From Actinoplanes solisilvae (GTDB taxonomy: Bacteria; Actinomycetota; Actinomycetes; Mycobacteriales; Micromonosporaceae): DNA of 64,000 bases. Each line of letters opens with the position of its first letter. Position 1 is the stretch's first letter. A program made the translations under genes and the position numbers. Shown here piece after piece: positions 8,595 through 17,299 of the stretch. The notes below the pieces were generated by a model that worked only from the letters and a program-made list of their open reading frames with translations, was not told the DNA's origin and searched no databases. Where the stretch lies: positions 62,001 to 126,000 of the forward strand of contig NZ_RJAC01000021.1 of the NCBI RefSeq assembly GCF_003999975.1, in the 5' to 3' direction.

Positions 8595-9059
8595 TCATCG
8601 GGCGCGCACGGGCTGCGCGATGGCCGACTCCGCGCGGTGAATCAACCACGTGACATACATCAGCAGCACGGCGAGGACCACTTCGATGCCGAGCCCCGTG
8701 CCGACGCCGATCGCTTCGAGCAGCGAGAAGTTGTCGAAGTGGGTGACGTGGAAGATGAAGTGCGTCACGACGTAGACCGCGTAGCCGAGCAGTGCCGCCG
8801 CCGCGACTTTGGTGTCGAGCACGACAGCCGCGAAGTAGAGCGTGGCGGTCACCGCGAGCCCCAGCCCGCCCACGTCGGAGACCAGGTGCTCGTTGAAGGG
8901 CGGGTCGAGCTTGACGGTCGGGAAGTTGTCGTAGAACGAGCGCGGGAGCAGATACTGCCAGGCCGCGACGATCGTCTGCAGGCCCGCCAGGGTGAACAGC
9001 CCGCCACGCAGCCATTTCTTCATCGCGACAACCGCAGTGCCGCCAGCTTCAGAGGTCAT
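8595..9059 (-). CDS. small four-helix membrane protein, unknown function
   Basis: A 154-residue protein with four hydrophobic segments: about residues 18-37, 57-78, 82-105 and 113-137 counted from MTSEAGG. It resembles small actinomycete membrane proteins of the DoxX/DUF4345 size class, but I do not recognise a defining motif. HFIFHVTHFDNFS contains several histidines between helices 3 and 4. The start is uncertain: the ATG at 9059 (used here), an in-frame ATG at 9023 (MKKWLRGG, giving 142 aa) and a further upstream frame are possible, and none has a strong ribosome-binding site. Confidence 0.6.
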   Translation of the reverse strand: MTSEAGGTAVVAMKKWLRGGLFTLAGLQTIVAAWQYLLPRSFYDNFPTVKLDPPFNEHLVSDVGGLGLAVTATLYFAAVVLDTKVAAAALLGYAVYVVTHFIFHVTHFDNFSLLEAIGVGTGLGIEVVLAVLLMYVTWLIHRAESAIAQPVRAR

Positions 9060-9184
9060 GCCGCTAGGACGCGCGACCGATCGAATTCGTGACACCCGCA
9101 GCACCCGAACTCGCCGGCCCTGCCCGGCCCCACCCGCCGAATGACCCCGACGGCGGGCCGGTCCTGTTGGGTGTGCCTGCCGAC

Positions 9185-10315
9185 CTATTCCCGGCGGCGT
9201 CGGAGAACGAGGATTGCCGCCAAGGCGACGCCGAGCAGCACGACGACGCCGACGATCACCGCGATGTAGTTGAACGGCGTCGTCTCCGAGGCTGCTGCCG
9301 TAGTCGGCTCTGCGGCAGGCTTCGTCGCCTGAGCCGGGGAGTTCGGTGCGTTCGGTGCGGCAGGAGCTTCGGAAACAGTCGGCGACGGTGTCGGCGGTGC
9401 GGACGGAGTAGCCGTGGCTGCGGGGCGGTCGGGCAGTGGGTAACGCAGGAGGACCGGGCGGGAGCCGGCCGGCTGGCCCGAGGACTCCGAGACGGTCAGC
9501 AGGGAGCGGCCGTCGGCGCTGTAGGTGATCGATTCGCCCTGGGGCTCGTCCGGGAGGGGGATCTGGCGCGGCTTCGACGTCGTCAGGGCCTTGATCACGT
9601 CGCCGTCATCGACGTCGTACTCGAAAGCGTCGGCGTAGGTGCGTAACGCGACGTGGCGCCCGTCCGGAGAGGCGGCGGCCCCGGTGATCACCGCGCGGCC
9701 CAGGAACGAGAACGGGTTGCTCGTGGTGGTCAGGGGCACGGTGACTTCGCCGGCCAGGCGCAGCGGGGTGGCCTTGTCGCGGCTCAGCGCTCGCGCCGGG
9801 GCGTACAGGCCGGCGGTTCCGCCGCTCTTCGTGACGATGATCGGGCTGCCGTCACGCGAGACCAGCAGCGCCTCGGCGTCGTGGGCGCCGTCGGGATAGG
9901 TGAGGCGGTACAGGACGGGGCTCTTCGCGCGCGGCGCGAGTTTCCACAGGGCGACGGTTGTGCGGCTGCGGCCGTTGTCGCCGATGTCGGCTATCCACAG
10001 GCTGCCGTCGCCGGCGCGGCCCAGGTCCTCCGGGTCGCGCGGCCGGGACGGGTAGGGGACGGTCCGCGTGACCCGGCACGAGCTGTTGAGGAAGAAGATC
10101 CGGCGGCGGTTCGCGAAGTCCGAGCCGTCGTTGACCACGGCGTAACCGTTGTCCACAGCCACCAGGCCGGAGAGTTCGTCCAAACGCTCATCGCTGATTG
10201 CACACACTTGCTCGGGTTGCGCGAAACGCTCAGCCGCCGCTGCCGGCGCGGGTTCGAGCGGGACAAGGCGCAGCACGGCCGCAGATGCGATGACCGCTAG
10301 GACTGTTGTGCGCAC
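9185..10315 (-). CDS. secreted membrane-anchored beta-propeller-like protein
   Basis: A 376-residue exported protein. The N-terminus (VRTTVLAVIASAAVLRLVPLEPAP) is a signal peptide. The central 250 residues read as repeated blades (DPEDLGRAGDGSLWIADIGDNG; DAEALLVSRDGSPIIVTKS; GAAASPDGRHVALRTYADAFEYD), typical of six- or seven-bladed propellers such as esterase-like or phytase-like proteins. A Pro/Thr/Ala-rich linker follows, then one transmembrane helix (FNYIAVIVGVVVLLGVALAA) and an RRRRE stop-transfer tail, so the propeller should face outside. No LPXTG motif. The start is GTG at 10315; the sequence upstream has no ribosome-binding site but has a TTAAAT box 8 bases before it. It is divergent from the LacI gene. 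Confidence 0.7.
   Translation of the reverse strand: MRTTVLAVIASAAVLRLVPLEPAPAAAAERFAQPEQVCAISDERLDELSGLVAVDNGYAVVNDGSDFANRRRIFFLNSSCRVTRTVPYPSRPRDPEDLGRAGDGSLWIADIGDNGRSRTTVALWKLAPRAKSPVLYRLTYPDGAHDAEALLVSRDGSPIIVTKSGGTAGLYAPARALSRDKATPLRLAGEVTVPLTTTSNPFSFLGRAVITGAAASPDGRHVALRTYADAFEYDVDDGDVIKALTTSKPRQIPLPDEPQGESITYSADGRSLLTVSESSGQPAGSRPVLLRYPLPDRPAATATPSAPPTPSPTVSEAPAAPNAPNSPAQATKPAAEPTTAAASETTPFNYIAVIVGVVVLLGVALAAILVLRRRRE
10149..10157 (+). other. DnaA-box 9-mer TTGTCCACA
   Basis: Exact match to the 9-mer bound by DnaA in Streptomyces-type actinobacteria. It lies inside the propeller gene and is formed with an unusual T-ending alanine codon (GCT GTG GAC AAC on the coding strand). Confidence 0.5.
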
Positions 10316-10339
10316 GATGACCGATTTAACATCCTGGAC

Positions 10340-11416
10340 ATGAGTCGCCCGACTATTTACGACGTGGCGCGCGAGGCGGGGGTCGCCGCCTCGACGGTCT
10401 CGCGCGCCTACGCGCGGCCGGGAAGAGTCAACGCCGACACCGCGCAACGGATCTTCGAGGCGGCCGAGAAGCTGGGATATCGCACGGCCACGGCACTTTC
10501 GCGGCAGCCCCGCAGCGGGACCGTGCAGAACGCGATCGCCCTGGTGGTCGCCGATGTCACCAACCCGTTCTACGGCGACATCATCAAGGGCGCGTACGAG
10601 GCCGCGCGTGAGGCCGGCTACCAGCTCATCCTGTCGCACACCAATGAGTCTCCCAAGGTCGAGCGACAGACGATCGAGCAGGAGCTCGCACAGGTCGACG
10701 GCGTGGTGATCGCCAGCTCGCGGATGACCGACTCCGCGCTGCGCATGGTGGCCAAGCAGAAGGCGGTCGTGCTGCTCAACCGCATCATCCCCGAGGCGAA
10801 CTGCGTGCTCAACGACGCCGAGCGCGGCATCCGGCGGGCCGCCGAACACCTCGCCTCGCTGGGCCACGACAAGATCACGTACGTGGCGGGGCCGGAGACG
10901 AGCTGGTCCGATGGTGTGCGGTGGCGGGCGTTGCGGCAGGCCGCGGCCGATCTGGGGCTGGAGGCGCGCAGGCTGGGGCCGTACGAGCCGACGGTCTTGG
11001 CGGGTCTGGGCGCCGCGCTGCACGTGGCCGAGACCGACGCGACTGCTGTTCAGGCCTACAACGACCAGCTCGCCATCGGGATCGTGAAGGGGCTGAGCCG
11101 GCTCGGGATGGTGGTTCCCGAGCAGGTCAGCGTGGTCGGCTTCGACAACATCATCTTCGACGAGCTGGTCGAGCCGCAGCTCACGACGATCGCGTCGCCG
11201 CTCTACCGGATGGGCTTCACGGGTGTGCAGAACTGCATCGCGGTCGCCCAGGGCGCGAAGCCGAGCGGACGGCCGCTCGTGCTGCCCGTGCGGCTGGTGG
11301 TGCGCCGTTCGACCGCTCAGCGTAGGCGGAACAAGACCTCCCCGGCGCGTGGCACGACCAGGGTGTCGGGGTCGGCCGCGAACGACGCCACGTCGATCGT
11401 CGCCGGGTCGCGGTAG
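10340..11416 (+). CDS. LacI-family transcriptional regulator
   Basis: A 358-residue repressor-type regulator. The N-terminal helix-turn-helix is PTIYDVAREAGVAASTVSRAYA (residues 4-25), with hinge around residues 45-60. The periplasmic-binding-protein-like ligand domain follows, with the usual VVADVTNPFYGDIIKGAYEAA and VVGFDNIIFDELVEPQLTTIA. The ligand is presumably a sugar or sugar acid from the adjacent operon. The core family length ends near residue 330; the last 28 or so residues are basic and are encoded antisense to the end of the larA-like gene, so the two genes overlap tail to tail by 100 bp. ATG at 10340 gives the standard N-terminus. Confidence 0.9.
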   Translation: MSRPTIYDVAREAGVAASTVSRAYARPGRVNADTAQRIFEAAEKLGYRTATALSRQPRSGTVQNAIALVVADVTNPFYGDIIKGAYEAAREAGYQLILSHTNESPKVERQTIEQELAQVDGVVIASSRMTDSALRMVAKQKAVVLLNRIIPEANCVLNDAERGIRRAAEHLASLGHDKITYVAGPETSWSDGVRWRALRQAAADLGLEARRLGPYEPTVLAGLGAALHVAETDATAVQAYNDQLAIGIVKGLSRLGMVVPEQVSVVGFDNIIFDELVEPQLTTIASPLYRMGFTGVQNCIAVAQGAKPSGRPLVLPVRLVVRRSTAQRRRNKTSPARGTTRVSGSAANDATSIVAGSR

Positions 11417-12669
11417 CCGAGGTTGACCGAACGGCACACCTCCTCGGGGATGCCCGTGGCGAGGGTGACGTCGACGCGCAGTTTTTCCACACCCTGCTCG
11501 AACGTGCCCGCTCCGCGCAGATGGGTCGAGTGAGCGAGCACGCCCCAGTGCACGTTCTTGAACGAGTCCCACTGCTTCACGAAATAGTCGCGGCAGTGGT
11601 AGCCGATCTCGTAGATCTGTGGATGGCTGGCCGCGATCTCGGTGATGTGCGGCGCGTAGAGGATGACCTCGCCGCCGTCGGCCACCACCGGCTCGACCTT
11701 GTAGAAGCCCTTGGCCCCGGTCCAGATCTCGTCATACATGGTCGGGACCAGCGACAACACGCGCCGCACGGGCCGGTCGAGGTAGGTCACGTGGGTGGCC
11801 GCGCTGATCTCGGCCGCGCTCGCCCACGACGAGATGCAGTCCCCGAACGAGATCGAGTGCAGCGCGGAACTCTTGTCGCTGTCCACAGGTATACGCGGGC
11901 TGATCGAGCTGTGGGCGCCGGGGCCGGCGGGGTCGCCGGGGATCGGACCGTGGACCGGGAGCGGCGCGGGTTCGGTGGGCGATTCGGCTGTCACTACGCA
12001 GAAGGCGTATGTCTCGGCGGGGATCAGGGCGGCGCCGTCGTTGATCAGGGCTCGGACGGGGGTCAGGCCGGTCGTTCCGATGATCTCGGATGAGGTGATC
12101 AGGGCGCCCAGCCAGTGCGAGACGTCGATGATCTGCTGGCCGGCGACGCCTGGGAAGAAGTATTTGTTGCCGCCGGACATGCCGACCACCTCGTGCGGCA
12201 GCACCGGGCCGACCACGAGCGCGATGTCGTGGTCGACGACTGCGCGATTGAGCAGAACGGGCACGTCCCCGCTCATCCGGCCGCTCGACAGTTCGGCGAT
12301 TCGCTCACTCGGGATGGTGCCGAGGTGGGCGAATGTCGACGGCTCCCACCACGCGTGATTGATGACCGTCGTGTCCGGGTAGACGCCGACGTGCGCTTCG
12401 AGCGCTTCGGGGGTCATCGCCCCGTGCGTGCCCAGCGCGATCAGCACGGTCAGCCGCGATACCCGCCCGTGCAGGGCCTGGTGCACGGCGCCCACCAGCA
12501 ACGGCAGCGGGCACGTGCGGGTCGCGTCGGGAACGAGCACGCAGACGCTGCGGCCGTCCACATCCAGGTGCGCGAGCTGCTCGATGACGAACTCGCGCAC
12601 CTCGGCCTCGCTGAGCACCCGCTCGGCGCCACCCACCCGGGCCGCTCGCCCGGTCACCGCTGAAGTCAC
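11317..12669 (-). CDS. larA: LarA-family nickel-pincer racemase/epimerase (sugar-acid type)
   Basis: A 450-residue member of the lactate-racemase (LarA, DUF2088) superfamily, which racemises or epimerises alpha-hydroxy acids using a nickel-pincer nucleotide. Residues matching Lactiplantibacillus LarA are present with the right spacing: R51 (PDATRTCP), H82 (LGTHGAMTP), H159 and K169 in LPHEVVGMSGGNK (His108/His174/Lys184 equivalents) and H185 in DVSHWLG, 16 residues after the lysine, as for nickel ligand His200. A later AKGFYKVE supplies a lysine like Lys298. A Pro/Ser-rich insertion of about 35 residues sits near residues 235-275. The GTG start at 12669 overlaps the preceding stop by 4 bp. 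Cofactor genes larE-B-C lie 10 kb away. The substrate is inferred to be an aldonate, not lactate. Confidence 0.85.
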   Translation of the reverse strand: MTSAVTGRAARVGGAERVLSEAEVREFVIEQLAHLDVDGRSVCVLVPDATRTCPLPLLVGAVHQALHGRVSRLTVLIALGTHGAMTPEALEAHVGVYPDTTVINHAWWEPSTFAHLGTIPSERIAELSSGRMSGDVPVLLNRAVVDHDIALVVGPVLPHEVVGMSGGNKYFFPGVAGQQIIDVSHWLGALITSSEIIGTTGLTPVRALINDGAALIPAETYAFCVVTAESPTEPAPLPVHGPIPGDPAGPGAHSSISPRIPVDSDKSSALHSISFGDCISSWASAAEISAATHVTYLDRPVRRVLSLVPTMYDEIWTGAKGFYKVEPVVADGGEVILYAPHITEIAASHPQIYEIGYHCRDYFVKQWDSFKNVHWGVLAHSTHLRGAGTFEQGVEKLRVDVTLATGIPEEVCRSVNLGYRDPATIDVASFAADPDTLVVPRAGEVLFRLR

Positions 12670-13529
12670 TCTTCGATCCTGCCCGCCAGCGCGCGTCGTG
12701 CCCACGCGAACGACAGACGATGCGACTCCAGCTTCGAGTCCACCGACGGCTCGTCCACCTCGATCATGAAATCACCGTCGTACGAGGCCGGGATCGCGTC
12801 GAGCACGGCGTCGAAGTCGACCACACCCAGGCCCGGTTCGGCCCACAGGCGCTTCGTGACCGTCTTCTCCCGGTAGGAACCGTCGCCACCGGACAGGAAG
12901 TCGGGGTAGACGTCCTTGATGTGGATGCCGCCCAGCCGGTCCGCGTAGCGGCGGATGAACGGGGCGGGCTCGATCCCGGCCCAGCGCAGATGTCCCGTGT
13001 CCGGGCCGAAGCCGATCACGTCGGCGCCCAGGTCGTCCAGCAGGCGTGTGATCTCGTGCTCGGTCTCGAAGACGCCCCCGACGTGGGAGTGGTGCAGCGG
13101 CCGCAGGCCCTCGGCGGCCAGCGCCCGGCAGACCTCGCCGCACATGTCGATCGCGCGTTTGAGCCGGCCCTCGTCGAAGCCCGCCCCGACCGCCGGCTGT
13201 TCGATCCGCGCGGGAACCGCCATCGACGAGACCATGGTGCGGTCGAGCCCGAGCGACACCTGAACCTGAGCGAATTGTTTGGCTCGCTCAACCTCATCCA
13301 CAACCGTGACGGACTCGTCGAACGGCGAGTTGAACAGGCTGAGCGAGGGCGACAGCCCGTACCGGCCGATCCACGCGCGATATTCCGGGGCGGTCATGTC
13401 GTCGGGGACGTCCGCCTTGACCGCCGTGAAGCCGATCGCGTGGAAATCCCCGAACGCCTCCTCGAACACTTCCCGGGTCTTGCCCGCCGTGGCCCAGTAC
13501 GGGATGGGGTTTGCTGCGATCCGTCTCAT
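12666..13529 (-). CDS. TIM-barrel sugar isomerase/epimerase, IolE-like
   Basis: A 287-residue protein of the AP-endonuclease-2-like sugar phosphate isomerase/epimerase family. It starts MRRIAANPIPYW, like inosose dehydratases (IolE), and shows the barrel and metal-site pattern LRPLHHSHVGG, IGFGPDTGHLRWAG, GGIHIKDVY and FMIEVDEPS. These residues (Glu/His/Asp) bind a divalent metal that catalyses keto-sugar isomerisation, epimerisation or dehydration. It sits between a MocA dehydrogenase and larA with 4-bp overlaps on both sides, implying stoichiometric expression. Likely substrate is a keto-sugar or keto-aldonate made by the neighbouring dehydrogenase. Not sure whether it acts as dehydratase or epimerase. 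Confidence 0.82.
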   Translation of the reverse strand: MRRIAANPIPYWATAGKTREVFEEAFGDFHAIGFTAVKADVPDDMTAPEYRAWIGRYGLSPSLSLFNSPFDESVTVVDEVERAKQFAQVQVSLGLDRTMVSSMAVPARIEQPAVGAGFDEGRLKRAIDMCGEVCRALAAEGLRPLHHSHVGGVFETEHEITRLLDDLGADVIGFGPDTGHLRWAGIEPAPFIRRYADRLGGIHIKDVYPDFLSGGDGSYREKTVTKRLWAEPGLGVVDFDAVLDAIPASYDGDFMIEVDEPSVDSKLESHRLSFAWARRALAGRIEE

Positions 13530-14602
13530 CCGAGCCGCACTGGCCTTCCCGTTCGCGCCGACTCGTACGCCCCGGTTATCACCGCGATCGACTGCCGGTT
13601 GGTCTCCAGGTCGACGCGCAGGCGGTCGTTGCCGGCCAGCGCGTCCAGGAAGTTCAGGTATTGCCGCCGATGCGCGTCGGACAGCGCGCCCGGGTTACTG
13701 CTCGCCGTCTCGTCACCGCCTCCGGACGTCACCCGCGTCGTGCCCATCAGCCGCTCCTCGATGTCTTCCCCGGCCGGCGTGGCGTGGAAGAACGCGAGCT
13801 GGTCGTTGTCGATGACCGCCGACCCGCGATCGCCGTGCACCTGCAGACGAGCGCTCAGGCCCGGGTACGCCGAGGTGGTCGCGTGCAACACGCCCAGGGC
13901 CCCCGATTCGAACCGCACCACACCGACCGCGACGTCCTCGACCTCGATGCGTTCATGCGCGAGTGTGCCCGCGTAGGCGAAGATTTCCACAGGCCGCCCG
14001 AGCGCCGCGACCAACAGGTCGACGGTGTGCACACCCTGGTTCATGAGCGCGCCGCCACCGTCGAGCTCCCAGGTGCCGCGCCAGTCGCCGGAGTCGTAGT
14101 AGCTCTGCCCCCGCCACCAGTCGATCGCCGCGATGCCCGAGCTGACCCGCCCGAACTCGCCCGCGCCGATGGCGGCCAGGGTCTTCTCGGTGGACGGGTC
14201 GAACCGGTGCTGCGAGATGACCGTGACCAGCGTCCCCGCCTTGTCCCGGGCCCGGATGATCTCGTCGGTCTTCTCGACGGTGATCTCGGCCGGCTTCTCG
14301 ATGATGACGTGCTTGCCCGCTTCGAGCGCCTCGATCGCCACCGTGCCGTGATGCCCGGTCGGCGTGCACACAACGACGACGTCGATCTGTTCATTCGAAA
14401 GGGCATCGGTGAGCGAGGTGAACGGCCGCCCGCCGCGCGCCTCGGCCAGTTCCTCAGCGCGCGAGGCGACCACGTCGATGACCGCGGTCAGCCGCAACCG
14501 GTCCGTGAGCCGAGACATGACCGAGCCGTGATGCCGGCCGATGACTCCCGCGCCGACCAGGGCAAATGACGGGACACCCAGGGCAAATGACGGGACACTC
14601 AT
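13526..14602 (-). CDS. Gfo/Idh/MocA-family NAD(P)-dependent sugar dehydrogenase
   Basis: A 358-residue oxidoreductase with an N-terminal Rossmann fold (FALVGAGVIGRHHG) and the family motif VIIEKPAEI (EKP, catalytic Lys). The C-terminal alpha/beta domain holds GGGALMNQGVHTVDLL with the conserved His/Asp pair. Family members oxidise or reduce inositols, glycosides or sugar acids. The N-terminus contains a tandem seven-residue duplication (VPSFALG VPSFALV) caused by a 21-bp direct repeat. ATG at 14602 overlaps the previous stop by 4 bp, and the stop overlaps the next start in the same way. In this operon it alternates with TIM-barrel isomerases, suggesting oxidation, rearrangement and reduction of one substrate. 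Confidence 0.88.
   Translation of the reverse strand: MSVPSFALGVPSFALVGAGVIGRHHGSVMSRLTDRLRLTAVIDVVASRAEELAEARGGRPFTSLTDALSNEQIDVVVVCTPTGHHGTVAIEALEAGKHVIIEKPAEITVEKTDEIIRARDKAGTLVTVISQHRFDPSTEKTLAAIGAGEFGRVSSGIAAIDWWRGQSYYDSGDWRGTWELDGGGALMNQGVHTVDLLVAALGRPVEIFAYAGTLAHERIEVEDVAVGVVRFESGALGVLHATTSAYPGLSARLQVHGDRGSAVIDNDQLAFFHATPAGEDIEERLMGTTRVTSGGGDETASSNPGALSDAHRRQYLNFLDALAGNDRLRVDLETNRQSIAVITGAYESARTGRPVRLG
14558..14599. repeat. 21-bp tandem duplication inside MocA gene start
   Basis: Two adjacent 21-bp copies (14558-14578 and 14579-14599), identical apart from the last base. In frame on the minus strand they add seven residues before the NAD-binding motif. This looks like a recent slippage or duplication event. 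Confidence 0.85.
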
Positions 14603-15426
14603 GCGTAATCGATCTCCTCGGTCTTGAGCAGGCCGGTGAAGGCCCGGTGGGCGGTGCGGAACAGGTCGGGGCCGGAGAAACCGCCGGTGGCGTGGCCCGC
14701 CGCCAGGTGCGGTTCGAGGGAGAAGAAGCCGTCGAAGCCGTCGTGCCGCAGCGCGCGGATCGTGGCGGCGACCTCGCCGTCGCCCTCGCCGGCCGGGACT
14801 ACAGTGCCGTCGGCGGCGAGCGCGTCCTTGATCTGCACATATTCGACGTGCGGACGCAGCTGTGCATAACCGTCGGTGTAGGGCCGCACCCCGACCTGCA
14901 CGAAGTTGGCCGGATCCCAGGCCAGCCGCAGGTAGGGCGAGCCGACCGAGCGGATCAGGTCGAGGCAACGGCTGGGCACGTCGCCGTAGATCTCCTTCTC
15001 GTTCTCGTGCAGCAGGATCAGGTCGGCCTCTTCCGCGACACGCACAATCGCGCGCATTCGCTCAATCACTTCTGCACGATGTGTGGACGGGTCGTCGCCG
15101 GTGGGCATGAAGAACGAGAAGATCCTGATGTACGGGGCCTCGAGCAGCTGGGCGACCTCGGCGGCGTGCCGCATCCGTTCCAGGTGCGGGGCGAAGTCCT
15201 CGGTCACGGGGATCTTCCCGATGGGCGACCCGATCGAGGACACCTTCAATCCGTACGCCGAAAGGGTCTTCTTGACCGTGTCGAGCTGGTCGGGGGAGAG
15301 GTCGAGGATGTTGACGTCCCAGGCGCTGCGCACCTCGACGTGGGTCATGCCGAGTCCCGTGACGACCTCGCACTGCTCGGTGAAGTCGGGGGAGATCTCG
15401 TCGGAGAATCCGGAGAGAGTCCACAT
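14599..15426 (-). CDS. TIM-barrel sugar isomerase/epimerase
   Basis: A 275-residue protein of the sugar phosphate isomerase/epimerase superfamily. Barrel strands with metal-ligand residues are LILLHENEKEIYGD (Glu), LRLAWDPANFVQ (Asp, with WDPAN typical of the family), VEYVQIKDA (Lys-Asp) and FFSLEPHL (Glu near the C-terminus). It would isomerise or epimerise a ketose or keto-sugar acid. It is one of two such enzymes in the operon, about as divergent from the IolE-like one as typical superfamily members, so they probably do different steps. Its stop overlaps the next MocA start by 4 bp. Confidence 0.85.
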   Translation of the reverse strand: MWTLSGFSDEISPDFTEQCEVVTGLGMTHVEVRSAWDVNILDLSPDQLDTVKKTLSAYGLKVSSIGSPIGKIPVTEDFAPHLERMRHAAEVAQLLEAPYIRIFSFFMPTGDDPSTHRAEVIERMRAIVRVAEEADLILLHENEKEIYGDVPSRCLDLIRSVGSPYLRLAWDPANFVQVGVRPYTDGYAQLRPHVEYVQIKDALAADGTVVPAGEGDGEVAATIRALRHDGFDGFFSLEPHLAAGHATGGFSGPDLFRTAHRAFTGLLKTEEIDYA

Positions 15427-15439
15427 CGCGCAAGGCCTT

Positions 15440-16381
15440 TCAGCTCGTGTGTCGGTAGATCTCGTCGATCAGGTGCTGCGCCTTGAGCGCCTCGGCCGGC
15501 CCGATCCAGAAGGGTTCGGGGTCGTCGAGCGATCGATAGAAGTCGGCGATCAGCAACTCGTGCGACGCTCCCCAGTAGGACCGGCCCTCGCCACCGGGCA
15601 GCAGCTCGGACACCGTCTCGGCCCGCCCGTCCGCGTACGCCACCGTCAGGTCGCCGCGCAGATACAGCGTTCCCCGCTCGGCCACGATCTCGATCGTCAC
15701 GGGCGAGTCCACAGCGTTGGTCGTCGTGGCGAAGAAGACGCTCCGCGCGGGTCGTGCATGGTCGAGCAGCAAATGTGCAGTGTCCTCGACCTCGTTGGAC
15801 GCGCCGCCGTAACAACCGGCGTGGCCGGTGACGGTAGTGACGTCGCCGAGCAGCCACTGGAGCAGGTCGAGGGTGTGGATGGCCTGGTTGATGAGGACAC
15901 CGCCGCCGGCCCGTGACCTGAGGCCGCGCCACGGCTTCGCGGCGTAGTAGGCCTCGTCGCGATGCCACAACACCGACGCCGACGCGCCGGTGACCGTGCC
16001 CAGCTCGCCCGAGAGCAGCAGGTCGTACGCTGCTCGTGACGTCATGTTGTAGCGGTTCTGGAGGCAGACGCCGATCTTGACGTCGGGGTGGTCCTTGGCC
16101 GCGGCGACCAGGCGGTCAGCCTCCGCGACCGTGTTGGCGACCGGCTTTTCGAGCAGGACATGCACGCCTCGCTCAAGGGCGTCTGTCGCAATCCGCACGT
16201 GTTGATCGTGTGGTGTGCAGATGTGGACAACCTCCGGCCGGACGTCGTCCAGGAACTCCCGGTGATCGCGGCGCGAGTCGCAGACGCCGGCCAGTTCCAG
16301 GCCGATCGAGGCGCTCAGCTTCTCGATCGCGGCCAGGTGCACGACCGAGACGGTGCCGGGGCCGATGAGCGCGACCCTCAC
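15440..16381 (-). CDS. Gfo/Idh/MocA-family dehydrogenase
   Basis: A 313-residue oxidoreductase. The nucleotide loop reads VALIGPGTVSVVHL, a relaxed form of the usual G-x-G-x-x-G, so cofactor binding may be atypical. The EKP motif (VLLEKPVANT), the substrate motif GGGVLINQAIHTLDLLQW and the late Glu/His region are normal. The GTG at 16381 overlaps the permease stop by 4 bp, so translation is coupled to the transporter. It is the first catabolic gene after the importer and so a candidate for the first oxidation of the imported sugar acid or glycoside. Confidence 0.86.
   Translation of the reverse strand: MRVALIGPGTVSVVHLAAIEKLSASIGLELAGVCDSRRDHREFLDDVRPEVVHICTPHDQHVRIATDALERGVHVLLEKPVANTVAEADRLVAAAKDHPDVKIGVCLQNRYNMTSRAAYDLLLSGELGTVTGASASVLWHRDEAYYAAKPWRGLRSRAGGGVLINQAIHTLDLLQWLLGDVTTVTGHAGCYGGASNEVEDTAHLLLDHARPARSVFFATTTNAVDSPVTIEIVAERGTLYLRGDLTVAYADGRAETVSELLPGGEGRSYWGASHELLIADFYRSLDDPEPFWIGPAEALKAQHLIDEIYRHTS
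16222..16230 (-). other. DnaA-box 9-mer TTGTCCACA
   Basis: An exact DnaA-box-like 9-mer within the MocA gene (coding GTT GTC CAC ATC), made with the rare codon GTT. Confidence 0.5.
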
Positions 16382-17247
16382 TTCACACCGCCCGCGGTCA
16401 GCCCGCCCACCAGATAGCGCTGGAAGGCCAGGTACAGCAGCACGACCGGGGCCGCGCAGATGAGCGCAGCGGCCATCATCTGTGAATAGACCGGCAGTGC
16501 GCCGCCCTCCTGCTGCGACCCGAAGATCTGCAGCGCCACCGCGGCGGTGTGCGTCTCCGGGCGGGTGAGCACCGAAGCGAACAGCACGTCGTTCCATCCG
16601 AGCAGGAACGCGAAGATGCCCGACACCACGATCGCCGGCAGGCTCAGCGGGATGATGATCCGCCAGAGGATGACGATGGTGGACGCACCCTCGGTGCGGG
16701 CCGCCTCCTCGAGTTCGCGGGGGAGTCCGCGCAGGTAGGTGACCATCACCCAGGTCGAGAACGGCAGCGCGAACGTCAGGTAGGCCAGGAACAGCCCCCA
16801 GCGCGTCCCGATCACGGTCAGGCCCAGGTAGTTGCCGGCCGACGAGAACAGCACGAACACCGGCAGCAGCATCAGCGTGCCCGGAATGCTCTGCAGCCCG
16901 ACGAGACCGCGCAGGATCGTCAACCGGCCGAAGAACGTGTACCGGACCAGGACGTACGCCGTCATGGTGCCGAGCAACGCCGAGGCGACCGCCGTGACCG
17001 CGCAGACGATCAGGCTGTTGACGATGCCGGTGGACAGGTCCGCCGTCGTCCAGATGCGCGAGTAGCTGTCCAGGCTGAACGAGCTGGGCCAGAACTCGCC
17101 GGACGCCACACCCACGTCGCTGTTGAGCGAAGCGAGCAGAATGTAGGCGACCGGAACGAGCACCATCACGCAGAGCAGCGCGGTGATGGTCACGAGCATC
17201 CATCGCGGCAGCAGGCGAGTGGCCTCAGCCGAGGCCGTGGTGCTCAT
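16378..17247 (-). CDS. ABC sugar importer permease (MalG type)
   Basis: A 289-residue inner-membrane permease with six hydrophobic segments and the ATPase-contact (EAA) loop ELEEAARTEGASTIVILWRI. It belongs to the carbohydrate uptake CUT1 class and pairs with the upstream MalF-type permease and binding protein. I chose the ATG at 17247 (MSTTASAEA) because GGAGG lies seven bases upstream; an earlier in-frame start at 17277 is weaker. No ATPase gene is nearby, so a shared multi-system ATPase such as MsiK is expected. Confidence 0.9.
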   Translation of the reverse strand: MSTTASAEATRLLPRWMLVTITALLCVMVLVPVAYILLASLNSDVGVASGEFWPSSFSLDSYSRIWTTADLSTGIVNSLIVCAVTAVASALLGTMTAYVLVRYTFFGRLTILRGLVGLQSIPGTLMLLPVFVLFSSAGNYLGLTVIGTRWGLFLAYLTFALPFSTWVMVTYLRGLPRELEEAARTEGASTIVILWRIIIPLSLPAIVVSGIFAFLLGWNDVLFASVLTRPETHTAAVALQIFGSQQEGGALPVYSQMMAAALICAAPVVLLYLAFQRYLVGGLTAGGVK

Positions 17248-17299
17248 ATGAACACCTCCGGGACGCGCACTGTCCATTCGTGCACTGCGGTGCTGCCGG

